This document shows positions 42,601 through 50,654 of a stretch of 64,000 nt of DNA, in pieces (position 1 is the first letter of the stretch; each line of letters starts with the position of its first letter). The notes under the pieces are model-generated. The model did no database searches. It saw only the letters and a program-made list of their open reading frames with translations, and was not told the DNA's origin. Location: the NCBI RefSeq assembly GCF_052115385.1, contig NZ_JBFRGP010000008.1, forward strand, positions 133,200 to 197,199, in the 5' to 3' direction. A program made the translations under genes and the position numbers. This DNA is from Dyella_D sp052115385 (lineage in GTDB: Bacteria > Pseudomonadota > Gammaproteobacteria > Xanthomonadales > Rhodanobacteraceae).

Positions 42601-43849
42601 CATCCGCGTGCACGACGGCCGCATCGGCGTGACTTTCAACGGCAATCAGGGCGAGGTGAGCTGGACCAGCCGGCTCGATCACGCCGACAAGCTGGAACTG
42701 AAAGCTCCTGCATTGGGCGAGCGTGCGGAGTACTGGGAAGTACAGGCCGCGCCGATGTGGCATGTCGATGGCGAGGGCGTGCCGCCCAGCCAGAACGATG
42801 GTGCCTTGGCCTTCCGGCCGCTGCCGGGCGAGGTACTGCAGTTGGCGGTGAGCCAGCCCAAGGCGGTCGCGGGCGACAGTCTCGCGTTCGACTCGCTGGA
42901 GCTGGACAGTGCCGTGGGCGATCGCGCCACGGAAACCACCATCAAGTTGCTTGCGCGCAGCACGCGCGGCGGCGAGCACGTCATCGCGCTGCCGGCCGGG
43001 GCGGAGCTGCTGGAAGCGAAGCGCGACGATGAAGCGCTGAGCCTGGCGGTACGCAACGGCAAGCTGAGCCTGCCGCTGCTGCCCGGTCCGCACCGCTTCG
43101 AGCTGCGCCTGCGCGAACCGCGCGGCATCGCCGCCGCAACGCGCAGCGCGGAACTGGCGCTGGGCGCGCCCGCGGCGAACCTGTACCTGGGCGTGAACCT
43201 GCCGGAAGACCGCTGGGTGCTATGGACCTGGGGCCCGACCGCCGGACCGGCGGTGCTGTATTGGTCGCAACTGGTCGTACTGCTGCTGGTCGCCTGGCTG
43301 CTGGCGCGCTACGCGCCGACGCCGCTGCGCTTCCATCACTGGCTGCTGCTGGGCCTGGGCTTCTCGGCTTTCGCCTGGAGCGCGTATGCGCTGGTGGTGG
43401 TATGGCTGATCGCGCTGGGCCTGCGCGCACGCCGCGCACCGCCCGAGCGGCTCGGTGCGGTGGGCTTCAACCTGCTGCAGATCGCGCTGGCCTTCTTCAC
43501 CGTGATCGCGCTGATCGTGCTGATCTCGGCGGTGCCGAAGGGACTGCTCGGCCTGCCGGACATGCACGTGGCCGGCAACGGTTCCAGCGCATGGCATTTG
43601 CGCTGGTTTGCCGACCAGACCACCGACGTGCTGCCGCGCGGCGGCGTGTTCAGCGTGTCGCTGTGGGCCTACAAGATCGCCATGCTGCTATGGGCGCTGT
43701 GGCTGGCCAATGCGCTGATCGGCTGGCTGCGCTGGGGCTTCGAGGCGTGGACGCGCGAAGGCTACTGGCGCAAGGGCGAACCGAAGGCGAAGAACCCGTC
43801 CGGGACGCCGCCCGAGCTGCCGCCGCAGCCGGAACGTCACGATGCTTGA
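39692..43849 (+). CDS. Giant membrane protein of unknown function
   Basis: I do not recognise this 1385-residue protein. Residues 1-20 are a signal peptide. A beta-rich periplasmic region spans about 21-460, then three hydrophobic helices (about 465-560). A Pro/Ala-rich linker follows, with SSVTVTAARIP near residue 641, which resembles the start of a TonB-receptor plug. One more helix (about 702-728) is followed by a second signal-peptide-like segment (ALLLIALVPQITHAQ, about 746-760) and a second beta-rich region with PKCVPNC (about 785-1150). Five or so helices close the protein (about 1187-1350). The repeated layout suggests fusion or duplication of two exported proteins. Its end overlaps prmC by eight bases. 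Confidence 0.75.
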   Translation: MRRWGWLLGLWALAAPVLAQDVPPPLRDWQAWVLHDVPQHGCPFLANQGPGNVQCAWPGRLGIDAGKDGGRFSLDVHVDAPSWVTLPGDARNWPQQVTAGAKALAVLDRGGTPAVWLEPGDYNMHGTLPWTSRPARLRVPASIGLVALNVDGAAVTRVERNGDQLTLGEAAEAQRAADALSLRVYRRLEDGLPSTLETHLQINVTGSAREQLLGPALPEGFVATALSSDLPARLESDGKLRIQLRPGQWNLDLTSRGTDVLKQVALKLPAEPWPRQEVWSYQDNTDLRSTRVEGQATDAAQAGVPDDWRELPAFALDDNQGLTVEQGTRGSEGGQGDQVQVQRQIWLDFDGRGLNVSDHLSGTLRKSQRLDVGAPWQLQRAAQGETPLLVTGGEGGRSGVELRESQLNLSAGLRLPHGGALPSGGWQLPLENIEATLHLPYGYRLLGASGVDRSPDSWIAQWSLLDLFVVALIALLAGRLMGWPWALLAIGFLALSQHESDAPRWTLGVALALALLARALPEGKLRLGSRIGAGAVLALAVLWSLPFAARQMDYVLHPQLEEGSTGTVAWIAPKPTSAQAEMDRMDQASMARQAAPAAAIEEESSQAVAAPPPPLPAPAAPPSYDANVSEGYVSKAKSLSSVTVTAARIPPGNRFSQQADTRNIIQAGHGEPGWNVGNNYHLGWSGPVTAEQTTRLVIAPAWLVRLLRFAMLVLLAALLARIVLRVFRPADGGTPRWPFGRASAALLLIALVPQITHAQDALPNDALLQQLRQRLTEAPKCVPNCAAVASAQIQANGDQIDVDLELHVGAPVAVPLPQADASLQLQSVGVDGHADAALAQRGEQTLVRIERGVHRLSLRYRAVAADTVSLRFALHPQRVGFAGQGWAIDGVDEGRALGDSLSLHRVRAGADGKEVSANSQTFPPYVTVQRVLALGVDWTVETTVTRVAPRDGGFSLDLPLLPGEHPLGDDIRVHDGRIGVTFNGNQGEVSWTSRLDHADKLELKAPALGERAEYWEVQAAPMWHVDGEGVPPSQNDGALAFRPLPGEVLQLAVSQPKAVAGDSLAFDSLELDSAVGDRATETTIKLLARSTRGGEHVIALPAGAELLEAKRDDEALSLAVRNGKLSLPLLPGPHRFELRLREPRGIAAATRSAELALGAPAANLYLGVNLPEDRWVLWTWGPTAGPAVLYWSQLVVLLLVAWLLARYAPTPLRFHHWLLLGLGFSAFAWSAYALVVVWLIALGLRARRAPPERLGAVGFNLLQIALAFFTVIALIVLISAVPKGLLGLPDMHVAGNGSSAWHLRWFADQTTDVLPRGGVFSVSLWAYKIAMLLWALWLANALIGWLRWGFEAWTREGYWRKGEPKAKNPSGTPPELPPQPERHDA

Positions 43850-44663
43850 TGTGCGCGGCGCGCTTGCAGCGGCCACGCAGCGCCTCGGCGAACGGATCGA
43901 TGCCGAGGCGCTGCTGCTGCACGCACTGGACAAGCCGCGCGCCTGGCTGATCGCGCACGATACCGATGTGCTGGACGACGCCACCCGCGCGGCCTTCGAG
44001 GCGATGGTCGCGCGGCGCGAGGCGGGCGAGCCGGTGGCTTACATCACCGGCCGCCGCGGCTTCTGGTCGCTGGAGCTGGAGGTCACCGCCGCCACGCTGA
44101 TCCCGCGGCCGGAAACCGAATTGCTGGTCGAACTGGCGCTTGAGCGGTTACCGCCCGATCGTCCGTGTCGCGTGGTGGACCTGGGCACCGGCAGCGGCGC
44201 GATCGCACTTGCCATTGCCAAGGAACGCCCGCGAGCCGAAGTGAGCGCAGTGGACCTCAGCATGGAAGCGCTGGCCGTTGCGCGCGACAACGCGCAACGG
44301 CTTGGTCTTGAGCGCGTGCGCTTTGTGCACGGGACATGGATGACACCGTTGTCTGGCGAGCGCTTCGAGCTGGTGGTCTCCAACCCGCCGTATATCGAAG
44401 CCGCCGATCCGCACCTCGAGCAGGGCGACCTGCGCTTTGAACCCCCCGGCGCGCTGGCCTCGGGCGCGGATGGACTGGACGCGATCCGCGAGATCGTGGC
44501 GAACGCGCCGGCGCATCTCGACCCCGGCGGCTGGCTGCTGTTGGAACACGGCTGGAACCAGGGCGCGCCGGTGCGCGCACTGCTGCAGCAGGCCGGCTAT
44601 GCCGAGGTTTTCACCGCTACCGACCTGGAAGGCCGCGAACGCGTCTCCGGCGGCCGCCGCTAG
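43842..44663 (+). CDS. prmC: Protein-(glutamine-N5) methyltransferase, release-factor specific
   Basis: The 273-residue enzyme methylates the GGQ glutamine of release factors RF1 and RF2. An N-terminal helical domain recognises the factor (DTDVLDDATRAAFEAMVARREAGEPVAYITGRRGFW), and the SAM fold has VVDLGTGSGAIALAIA (112-127), SAVDLS, and the catalytic NPPY at residues 181-184 (SNPPYIEAADPH). prfA is not next to it. The start overlaps the stop of the giant membrane protein, so the two are co-translated. Confidence 0.96.
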   Translation: MLDVRGALAAATQRLGERIDAEALLLHALDKPRAWLIAHDTDVLDDATRAAFEAMVARREAGEPVAYITGRRGFWSLELEVTAATLIPRPETELLVELALERLPPDRPCRVVDLGTGSGAIALAIAKERPRAEVSAVDLSMEALAVARDNAQRLGLERVRFVHGTWMTPLSGERFELVVSNPPYIEAADPHLEQGDLRFEPPGALASGADGLDAIREIVANAPAHLDPGGWLLLEHGWNQGAPVRALLQQAGYAEVFTATDLEGRERVSGGRR

Positions 44664-44996
44664 CGCTGCGCTTACTCCGTTTTCACTGCGCCACCACGCT
44701 ATGGCGGGGTGGCTGCGGGCGTTGATCGCAAAAACGTGCTGCCCAACGCAATCTTGCACAGGACAGGATTGACAACGTTGTCAGACAGGAGTCCAGTGCT
44801 CCGGCTGGCGCCTGGGCGCCAGTGCTGATGGGGAGCCGGGGAGGGCGCCACATCGTCGGGAGGGAGGCGGGCATCCGGTGGGGGCCGGGCATCCGTTCTT
44901 CGGGCAGTGCGCATGAGCGCGTGCTGCGCCAGCGCATCCGGCGTTCCAGCGTCGTCAGATCCGGCGTTCGAATCCTTTCGATCACGGAGGCGTGTC
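44664..44996. other. Chitinase upstream region
   Basis: These 333 bases carry no gene I can support. They hold a perfect 14-base palindrome at 44770-44783, a hairpin CTGGCGCC-TGG-GCGCCAG at about 44804-44821, and a G-rich stretch at about 44829-44885. A good ribosome binding site (GGAGG) lies just before the chitinase ATG. The long leader may be transcribed. Confidence 0.55.
44770..44783. promoter_or_regulatory. Perfect palindrome TGACAACGTTGTCA, likely LacI-family operator
   Basis: The 14-base site is a perfect palindrome with a central CG, the form bound by LacI-family repressors. It closely resembles the NagR-type N-acetylglucosamine operators described in Xanthomonas. It lies 214 bases upstream of a chitinase start, so control by chitin breakdown products is plausible. 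TTGACA (44769-44774) overlaps it and could serve as -35, but I see no good -10. Confidence 0.65.
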
Positions 44997-47054
44997 ATGC
45001 GCAAGCTGTTAAGGGGTCTTCTATTGCTGGCCATCTGGTCGGCGGCACTGTGGAGCGGAGCGGCCGCCGCGCAAAGCGCGAGCTGCGCGGGTGTGGCGGC
45101 GTGGACCGCTACCACTATCTACAACGCAGGCGACAAGATGGTTTACAACAACCATCTGTACCAGGCATCCACGCAGATCTGGAACACGCCGCCGGATTAC
45201 TGTCCGAGCTGCGGCTGGTACCAGGATCTGGGCCAGTGCGGCTCCAGCAGCAACCAGCCGCCCACGGTCGGCCTCACTTCACCAACCAACGGCGCGACGT
45301 TCACCGCCGGCGCCAACATCACGTTGAGCGCCAATGCGAGCGACAGCGACGGCACGGTCAGCAAAGTCGAGTTCTTCAACGGTTCGACTTCGCTGGGCGC
45401 GAAGACCGCGACACCGTACTCGGTGACCTGGAGCAACGTGCCGGCCGGCAGCTATACGCTCAAAGCGGTGGCGACCGATAACGGTGGGCTGTCCACCACT
45501 TCGTCCACCGTCAGCATCACCGTCAATCCCGTCGGCGGCGGCGACACCACGCCGCCGAGCGTGCCGCAGGGCCTGGCTTCGCCGTCGCAGACGGCCAGCA
45601 CCGTGTCGCTGAGCTGGAGTGCGTCTACCGACAACAGCGGCGGCAGCGGCGTGGCCGGCTACGACGTGTATCGCAATGGCACCTTGGTCGGCTCCACCTC
45701 GACCACCAGCTACACCGACACCGGCCTCGCCGCGAGCACCACCTACAGCTACGCCGTGCGTGCGCGCGACAACGCCGGCAACGCATCCGCGCAGGGTTCG
45801 GCGATCAACGCCAAGACCAGTGCGGGCGGCGGCGGTGGCGGCAAGCGGGTGATCGGCTACTTCACCCAGTGGGGCATTTACGGCCGCAACTACCAGGTGA
45901 AGAACATTGACACCAGCGGCTCGGCTGCGGTGCTCACGCACATCAATTACGCCTTCGGCAACGTGCGCAACAACAAGTGCGAAGTGGGCGTGACGCAGGC
46001 GTCCGATCCGAACACCGGCGTCGGCGGCGATGCGTATGCCGACTACACCAAGTCGTACGACGCCGGCAGCAGCGTCAGCGGCGTCGGCGATACCTGGAAC
46101 CAGCCGCTGCGCGGCAACTGGAACCAGCTGAAAGAGCTGAAGGCGAAGTATCCCAACCTGAGGGTGCTGATCTCGCTGGGCGGCTGGACCTGGTCGCGCG
46201 GCTTCGCCAGCGCGGCGCAGCCGGCCAATCGCCAGGCCTTCGTGGCTTCGTGCGTCGACGCGTACATCAAGGGCAACCTGCCGATCACCGACAGTGCCGG
46301 TGGCACGGGCGCGGCGGCGGGCGTGTTCGACGGCATCGATATCGACTGGGAGTATCCGGCCGCGTGCGGCCTGAGCTGCGGCGGCAGCGAAGACACCGCG
46401 AACTTCACCGCGCTGTTGGCCGAGTTCCGCCGCCAGCTCGATGCGGTGCGCCCGGGTCTGCTGCTGACCATCGCCGGTGGTGCGGGCGTGGACAAGATCC
46501 GCGTCACCCAACCGAACCAGTACGCCGCGTCGATCGACTTCGTCAACCTGATGACGTACGACTTCCACGGCGCCTGGGAAAGCCCGACCAACTTCCATTC
46601 CGCGCTGTACAAGCCGGCGGGCGATCCTTCCACCGGCGACGCGGCCAAGTACAACACCAACGACGCCATCCAGGCGCTGATCGCCGCGGGTATGCCGGCC
46701 GCCAAGATCAACCTCGGCATCGGCTTCTACGGCCGCGGCTGGAGCAATGTGCCGAACAGCAACAACGGCCTGTTCCAGGCCAGCACCACGGCGGCGCCGG
46801 GCACCTACGAGGCGGGCATCGAGGACTACAAGGTGCTCAAGAACCTGGGCTATCCGGGCTACGACGACACCGCTGCCGGCGCGCACTGGATCTTCAACGG
46901 CAGCACGTTCTGGAGCTTCGACGATCCGGCCAACATCCAGCGCAAGATGAACTACGTGAAGGCGCAGTCGCTGGGCGGCGCGTTCTCGTGGGAATTCAGC
47001 GGCGACGATGCGAACGGCACGCTGATCAAAGCTATTTCAAATGGATTGAAGTAA
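44997..47054 (+). CDS. Secreted multidomain GH18 chitinase
   Basis: The 685-residue enzyme hydrolyses chitin outside the cell. In order: signal peptide (about 1-22, ending AAAAQ), a CBM5/12-type chitin-binding module (CAGVAAWTATTIYNAGDKMVYNNHLYQA, about 25-80), a bacterial Ig-like domain (VEFFNGSTSLG, about 88-178), a fibronectin III domain (about 185-275), a Gly linker, and GH18 from KRVIGYFTQWG (about 282). The catalytic box is DGIDIDWEYP (DxxDxDxE, Glu near residue 451); LMTYDFHG and the late FWSFDD complete the barrel. ATG at 44997 has GGAGG eight bases before it. A terminator follows. Confidence 0.96.
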   Translation: MRKLLRGLLLLAIWSAALWSGAAAAQSASCAGVAAWTATTIYNAGDKMVYNNHLYQASTQIWNTPPDYCPSCGWYQDLGQCGSSSNQPPTVGLTSPTNGATFTAGANITLSANASDSDGTVSKVEFFNGSTSLGAKTATPYSVTWSNVPAGSYTLKAVATDNGGLSTTSSTVSITVNPVGGGDTTPPSVPQGLASPSQTASTVSLSWSASTDNSGGSGVAGYDVYRNGTLVGSTSTTSYTDTGLAASTTYSYAVRARDNAGNASAQGSAINAKTSAGGGGGGKRVIGYFTQWGIYGRNYQVKNIDTSGSAAVLTHINYAFGNVRNNKCEVGVTQASDPNTGVGGDAYADYTKSYDAGSSVSGVGDTWNQPLRGNWNQLKELKAKYPNLRVLISLGGWTWSRGFASAAQPANRQAFVASCVDAYIKGNLPITDSAGGTGAAAGVFDGIDIDWEYPAACGLSCGGSEDTANFTALLAEFRRQLDAVRPGLLLTIAGGAGVDKIRVTQPNQYAASIDFVNLMTYDFHGAWESPTNFHSALYKPAGDPSTGDAAKYNTNDAIQALIAAGMPAAKINLGIGFYGRGWSNVPNSNNGLFQASTTAAPGTYEAGIEDYKVLKNLGYPGYDDTAAGAHWIFNGSTFWSFDDPANIQRKMNYVKAQSLGGAFSWEFSGDDANGTLIKAISNGLK

Positions 47055-47074
47055 GCGGGTCGTGCAGAAACGAC

Positions 47075-47107
47075 AAGGCCACCCCGTATATCGGGGTGGC
47101 CTTTTTT
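47075..47107 (+). terminator. Rho-independent terminator after the chitinase
   Basis: Stem AAGGCCACCCC (47075-47085) with GGGGTGGCCTT (47093-47103), seven-base loop around TATAT, and a run of six T (47102-47107). It starts 20 bases after the stop. Confidence 0.92.
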
Positions 47108-47111
47108 CGTT

Positions 47112-47260
47112 CGTCATTCCGGCGCAGGCCGGAATCCAGTAGCGATATCACTGGATTGTCGCGTGGACGACCGTGTGCTGCCTTTTAGAGCGAACGCCGT
47201 GGCGATTTCGCCAAACCAAACCGCATCGCTACTGAATTCCGGCCTACGCCGGAATGACGG
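47112..47260. repeat. 149-bp MITE-like inverted-repeat element
   Basis: Left arm 47112-47146 and right arm 47226-47260 are 35 bases each and reverse complements with about two mismatches; both begin CGTCATTCCGGCG when read inward. The 79-base centre has no gene. CGTCATTCCGG elements of this kind are frequent between genes in this bacterial group. A related, disrupted arm is at 62839-62932. Confidence 0.8.
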
Positions 47261-47287
47261 CAGAGATAGTGAGAAGTGGTTTAGGGG

Positions 47288-49171
47288 TCAGGCCGAAGCG
47301 GCAGCAGCAAACTGGGGAAATCGCGCGCGGATCGCATTGCGTATCCCCGGCAGGTCCAGCCCCGCCATGGTCAGCACTTCCTCGCGGCTGCCGTGCTCCA
47401 GATACACGTCGGGCAGGCCCAGGTGCAGGATCGGCAAGGTCACGCCGTGCGCGGCCAGGCACTCGGCCACGCCCGAACCGGCGCCGCCGGCGATGGCGTT
47501 GTCTTCCAGCGTGACGAAGGCTTCGTGGGTCTTGGCCAGATCCAGGATCATCGCCTCGTCCAGCGGTTTGACGAAGCGCATGTTGACCAGGGTGGCGTCC
47601 AGCTCCGCGGCGATCTCCACCGCCGGCGCCAGCATCGCGCCGAAGCTGAGCAGGGCCAGGCGGCGGCCGCGGCGGCGCAGTTCGGCCTTGCCCAGCGGCA
47701 GCGTTTCCAGCTCCTTGCGCAGCGCCACGCCGGGGCCGGAGCCACGCGGATAGCGCACCGCGGCCGGGCCGTCATAGGCGAAGCCGGTGCTGAGCATCAT
47801 GCGGCATTCGTTCTCGTCCGCCGGCGCCATGATCACCATGTTCGGCAGGCAGCGCAGGAACGAAAGATCGAAGCTGCCCGCGTGGGTGGCGCCGTCCGGG
47901 CCGACCACGCCGGCGCGGTCGATCGCGAACGTCACGTCGAGATTCTGCAAGGCCACGTCGTGGATGGCCTGGTCGTAGGCGCGCTGCAGAAAAGTGGAAT
48001 AGATCGCCACCACCGGCTTGGCGCCTTCGCAGGCCATGCCCGCGGCCAGGGTCACCGCGTGCTGCTCGGCGATCGCCACGTCGAAATAGCGCTGCGGGTA
48101 CTCCTTGGAGAAGCGCACCAGGCCGGAGCCTTCGCGCATCGCCGGGGTGATGCCGAGCAGGCGCTCGTCGGCGGCGGCCTGGTCGCACAGCCAGTCGCTG
48201 AATACGTCGGTATAGCTCGGCTTGGCCGGGCCGGACTTCTTCACCAGGCCGGCCTGCGGATCGAACGGGCCGACTGCGTGGTACTCGATCTGCGCCTGCT
48301 CGGCCGGGGCATAGCCCTTGCCCTTGGTGGTGACCACGTGCAGCAGCTGCGGGCCGCGCAGGTCCTTGACCATGCGCAGCGCGTGCAGCAGCTGCGGGAT
48401 GTTGTGGCCGTCGATCGGGCCGGTGTAGTGGAAGCCCAGTTCCTCGAACAGCGTGCTGGGCACGAACATGCCCTTGGCGTGTTCCTCCCAGCGCTTGAAG
48501 AAGCGGCCGAAGAAGGATTGCTTGGGGATCGCGCGCTTGGCCCGTTCGCGCCACGCGTTGAGCGTGTGGCTGGCCATCGCGCGGGCCATCATCTTGGTCA
48601 GCGCGCCGACGTTCTCGCTGATCGACATGCCGTTGTCGTTGAACACGACCAGCATGTTCGGCTCCACGTCGCCGCCGTGGTTGAGCGCCTCGAAGGCCAT
48701 GCCGGCGGTCATCGCGCCGTCGCCGATCACCGCCACTACCTTGCGCGGGTCACCCTTGCGCTGCGCGGCGATAGCCATGCCCAGCGCGGCCGAGATCGAA
48801 GTGGAGGAATGGCCGACGCCGAAGGTGTCGTACTCGCTCTCTTCGCGGCGCGGGAACGGCGCCAGGCCGTCCTTCTTCTTGATCGTGGTGATGCGGTCGC
48901 GGCGGCCGGTCAGGATCTTGTGCGGATAGCACTGGTGGCCCACGTCCCAGACCAGGCGGTCGCGCGGCGTGTCGAACACGTGGTGCAGCGCCACGGTCAG
49001 CTCCACCACGCCCAGCCCGGCCCCGAAATGCCCGCCCGAGCTGGCCACGGACTCGATCAGGTACTGGCGCAGCTCATCGGCGATGACCGGCAGCTCCTCG
49101 TCGGACACGCGGCGCAGGTCGGCCGGGGTCTCGATAGGCGCCAGGTGGGGATAGCGGCTAAGAATATTCAT
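47288..49171 (-). CDS. dxs: 1-Deoxy-D-xylulose-5-phosphate synthase
   Basis: The 627-residue enzyme joins pyruvate and glyceraldehyde 3-phosphate, the first step of the MEP isoprenoid route and a source for thiamine and pyridoxal. The thiamine diphosphate motif is VIGDGAMTAGMAFEALNHGG...NDNGMSIS. Others are VASSGGHFGAGLGVVELTVALHHVF at the N-terminus, GPIDGHNI, and the transketolase middle domain FDVAIAEQHAVTLAAGMA. The start MNILSRYPH at 49171 is the family start; longer in-frame sequence upstream is low-complexity. It is divergent from the small permease-like gene. Confidence 0.97.
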   Translation of the reverse strand: MNILSRYPHLAPIETPADLRRVSDEELPVIADELRQYLIESVASSGGHFGAGLGVVELTVALHHVFDTPRDRLVWDVGHQCYPHKILTGRRDRITTIKKKDGLAPFPRREESEYDTFGVGHSSTSISAALGMAIAAQRKGDPRKVVAVIGDGAMTAGMAFEALNHGGDVEPNMLVVFNDNGMSISENVGALTKMMARAMASHTLNAWRERAKRAIPKQSFFGRFFKRWEEHAKGMFVPSTLFEELGFHYTGPIDGHNIPQLLHALRMVKDLRGPQLLHVVTTKGKGYAPAEQAQIEYHAVGPFDPQAGLVKKSGPAKPSYTDVFSDWLCDQAAADERLLGITPAMREGSGLVRFSKEYPQRYFDVAIAEQHAVTLAAGMACEGAKPVVAIYSTFLQRAYDQAIHDVALQNLDVTFAIDRAGVVGPDGATHAGSFDLSFLRCLPNMVIMAPADENECRMMLSTGFAYDGPAAVRYPRGSGPGVALRKELETLPLGKAELRRRGRRLALLSFGAMLAPAVEIAAELDATLVNMRFVKPLDEAMILDLAKTHEAFVTLEDNAIAGGAGSGVAECLAAHGVTLPILHLGLPDVYLEHGSREEVLTMAGLDLPGIRNAIRARFPQFAAAASA

Positions 49172-49319
49172 AGACGCGTATTGTTGAACCAGCGGGGGGG
49201 CGGGGCAAGGGCAGGACGGTGAAGGAACGCTGTCCGAGCGGTTTGGACCCGGGCCGATCTCACGCGGCGCCCACGCCGCGGCGGCCAGTGTGGCTCCATT
49301 CAAGCTGAAGGAGCCGGTC

Positions 49320-49739
49320 ATGACACGACAGACGGCGTTCCGCCGCTTCGCCGAGGCCACCGCGCGCTACGCCGGCCGGCCCGCGGCCTTCCTGCTGGCC
49401 GTGCTGCTGATCGTGGGCTGGGCGGCCACCGGGCCGATCTTCCACTTCAACGACACCTGGCAGCTGGTGATCAATACCGGCACCACCATCATCACCTTCC
49501 TGATGGTGTTCCTGATCCAGAGCACGCAGAACCGCGACACCGCCGCCCTGCAGATCAAGCTGGACGAGCTCATCTGCAGCAGCAAGGCGCACAACGCGCT
49601 GTTGAACCTGGAAAACCTGGACGACCAGCAGCTGGAGCGCATCCGCCGCCACTACGCCCGCCTGGCGGAAAGCGCCCGTGACGACCTGAGCCGGTTCGAG
49701 GAAGTGGAAGAGGCGGCCCGCGAGCAGGCGCGCCGATAG
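49320..49739 (+). CDS. Low-affinity iron permease-like small membrane protein
   Basis: The 139-residue protein has two hydrophobic helices (AAFLLAVLLIVGWAATGPIF and LVINTGTTIITFLMVFLIQ) followed by STQNRDTAALQIKLDELI, the signature of the low-affinity Fe/Cu permease family, and a charged helical tail. The assignment to iron transport rests on family naming; the bacterial proteins are poorly tested. ATG at 49320 has AAGGAG at eight bases. Confidence 0.85.
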   Translation: MTRQTAFRRFAEATARYAGRPAAFLLAVLLIVGWAATGPIFHFNDTWQLVINTGTTIITFLMVFLIQSTQNRDTAALQIKLDELICSSKAHNALLNLENLDDQQLERIRRHYARLAESARDDLSRFEEVEEAAREQARR

Positions 49740-49774
49740 CAGCGGGGAGCGCCGCCAAGCCGGCGCCCGGCCGC

Positions 49775-50398
49775 TCAGCCCATCAGATGCCGCCGGTCGC
49801 GCGGCAGGTGGCTGACCAGGAATTCCATCTGGTCGGCCAGGATATTGCGGTTGGACAGGATCAGGTGCTCGACCCAGCTCGGCCGGTACGGCACGGCCAG
49901 CAGCGGCATATTGGCCTGCTGCGGGGTGCGGTTGCTCTTCTTCAGATTGCAGTGCAGGCAGGCGCTGACCACGTTCTCCCACTCGTCCTTGCCCTTCTTG
50001 GAGATCGGCAGCACGTGGTCGCGGGTCAGCTCGCCGCGGCTGAAGTGGTCGCCGCAGTACAGGCAGATATAGCGGTCGCGGGCGAACAGGGCGGTATTGG
50101 TGAGGGTCGGCGCCGGGTCCACCGCGTGCTCGCGGCAGTGGCCGGAGCTGGCCACGATCGGGTGCAGCTGCAGCGAGCTGCGCCGGCCCAGGTCGCGGTT
50201 ATGGCCGCCGTAGACGGTCAGGCAGGGCTCGCCCAGGGTCCAGGCCACGGCGTCGCGGACATACAGGCAGACGGCGTCCTGCCAGCTGATCCAGTCGAGA
50301 ATGCGGCCCGCCGCATCCAGCGAGAGGATGCGGGTCGAATGCAGATCGGCGACCTTTCCCGGCCCGTCGATCAGCCGCATGGGAACTTCCATCGGCAT
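49775..50398 (-). CDS. HNH endonuclease
   Basis: The 207-residue protein has a zinc-ribbon HNH domain: C112-L-Y-C115-G, then RDHVLP with D127-H128, the helix GKDEWENVVSACLHCNLKKS with C147 and C150, and N151. The first 100 residues hold a beta-rich domain (STRILSLDAAGRILDWISWQDAVCLYVRD) common in stand-alone HNH proteins of proteobacteria that lie in ordinary chromosomal places. The biological role of this subgroup is unknown; no phage or restriction genes are near. Confidence 0.88.
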   Translation of the reverse strand: MPMEVPMRLIDGPGKVADLHSTRILSLDAAGRILDWISWQDAVCLYVRDAVAWTLGEPCLTVYGGHNRDLGRRSSLQLHPIVASSGHCREHAVDPAPTLTNTALFARDRYICLYCGDHFSRGELTRDHVLPISKKGKDEWENVVSACLHCNLKKSNRTPQQANMPLLAVPYRPSWVEHLILSNRNILADQMEFLVSHLPRDRRHLMG

Positions 50399-50539
50399 GT
50401 GTTCCGTCCTTCAAGGCGACTCGAGGAGCGTCCAGGCCATTGCAGCGGCGCTGGTTTGCCCGAGCATAAACCATGTTCCGTTGCAAATTGCGTGCAAATG
50501 CTTGTCACCGCTGAAAACTGGCCCGCTTGGATGGCCTAT

Positions 50540-50569
50540 TTACGCTTCGCCACGGGCCTGCGATATAGT
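50540..50569 (+). promoter_or_regulatory. Candidate sigma-70 promoter for the sapC-like gene
   Basis: TTACGC (50540-50545) and TATAGT (50564-50569) are 18 bases apart. Transcription would start near 50576 and give a GC-rich leader of about 80 bases before the GTG start. Confidence 0.5.
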
Positions 50570-50654
50570 GGCTGTTCATCTGTAGACCCGACGCCGGGTT
50601 TGGGAGGGGAAGCCTGGGTGGCGACCCCGGCACGGCGGGGCAGAGGTAAACGAC

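Noticed and set aside
36563..43093. A minus-strand open frame of over 2000 codons opposite the aminopeptidase and giant membrane protein
   Set aside because: It is rich in Arg, His, Gln, Ala and Gly with no domain pattern, and lies wholly antisense to genes with clear signatures; long stop-free antisense frames are expected in GC-rich coding DNA.
44664..44996. c-di-GMP riboswitch ahead of the chitinase
   Set aside because: I looked for the GEMM core pattern and tetraloop receptor and did not find them; the palindrome is the only strong signal.
45279..46886. Minus-strand open frame of 535 codons opposite the chitinase
   Set aside because: Arg/Val/Ala-rich shadow without motifs; the chitinase frame has complete domain order.
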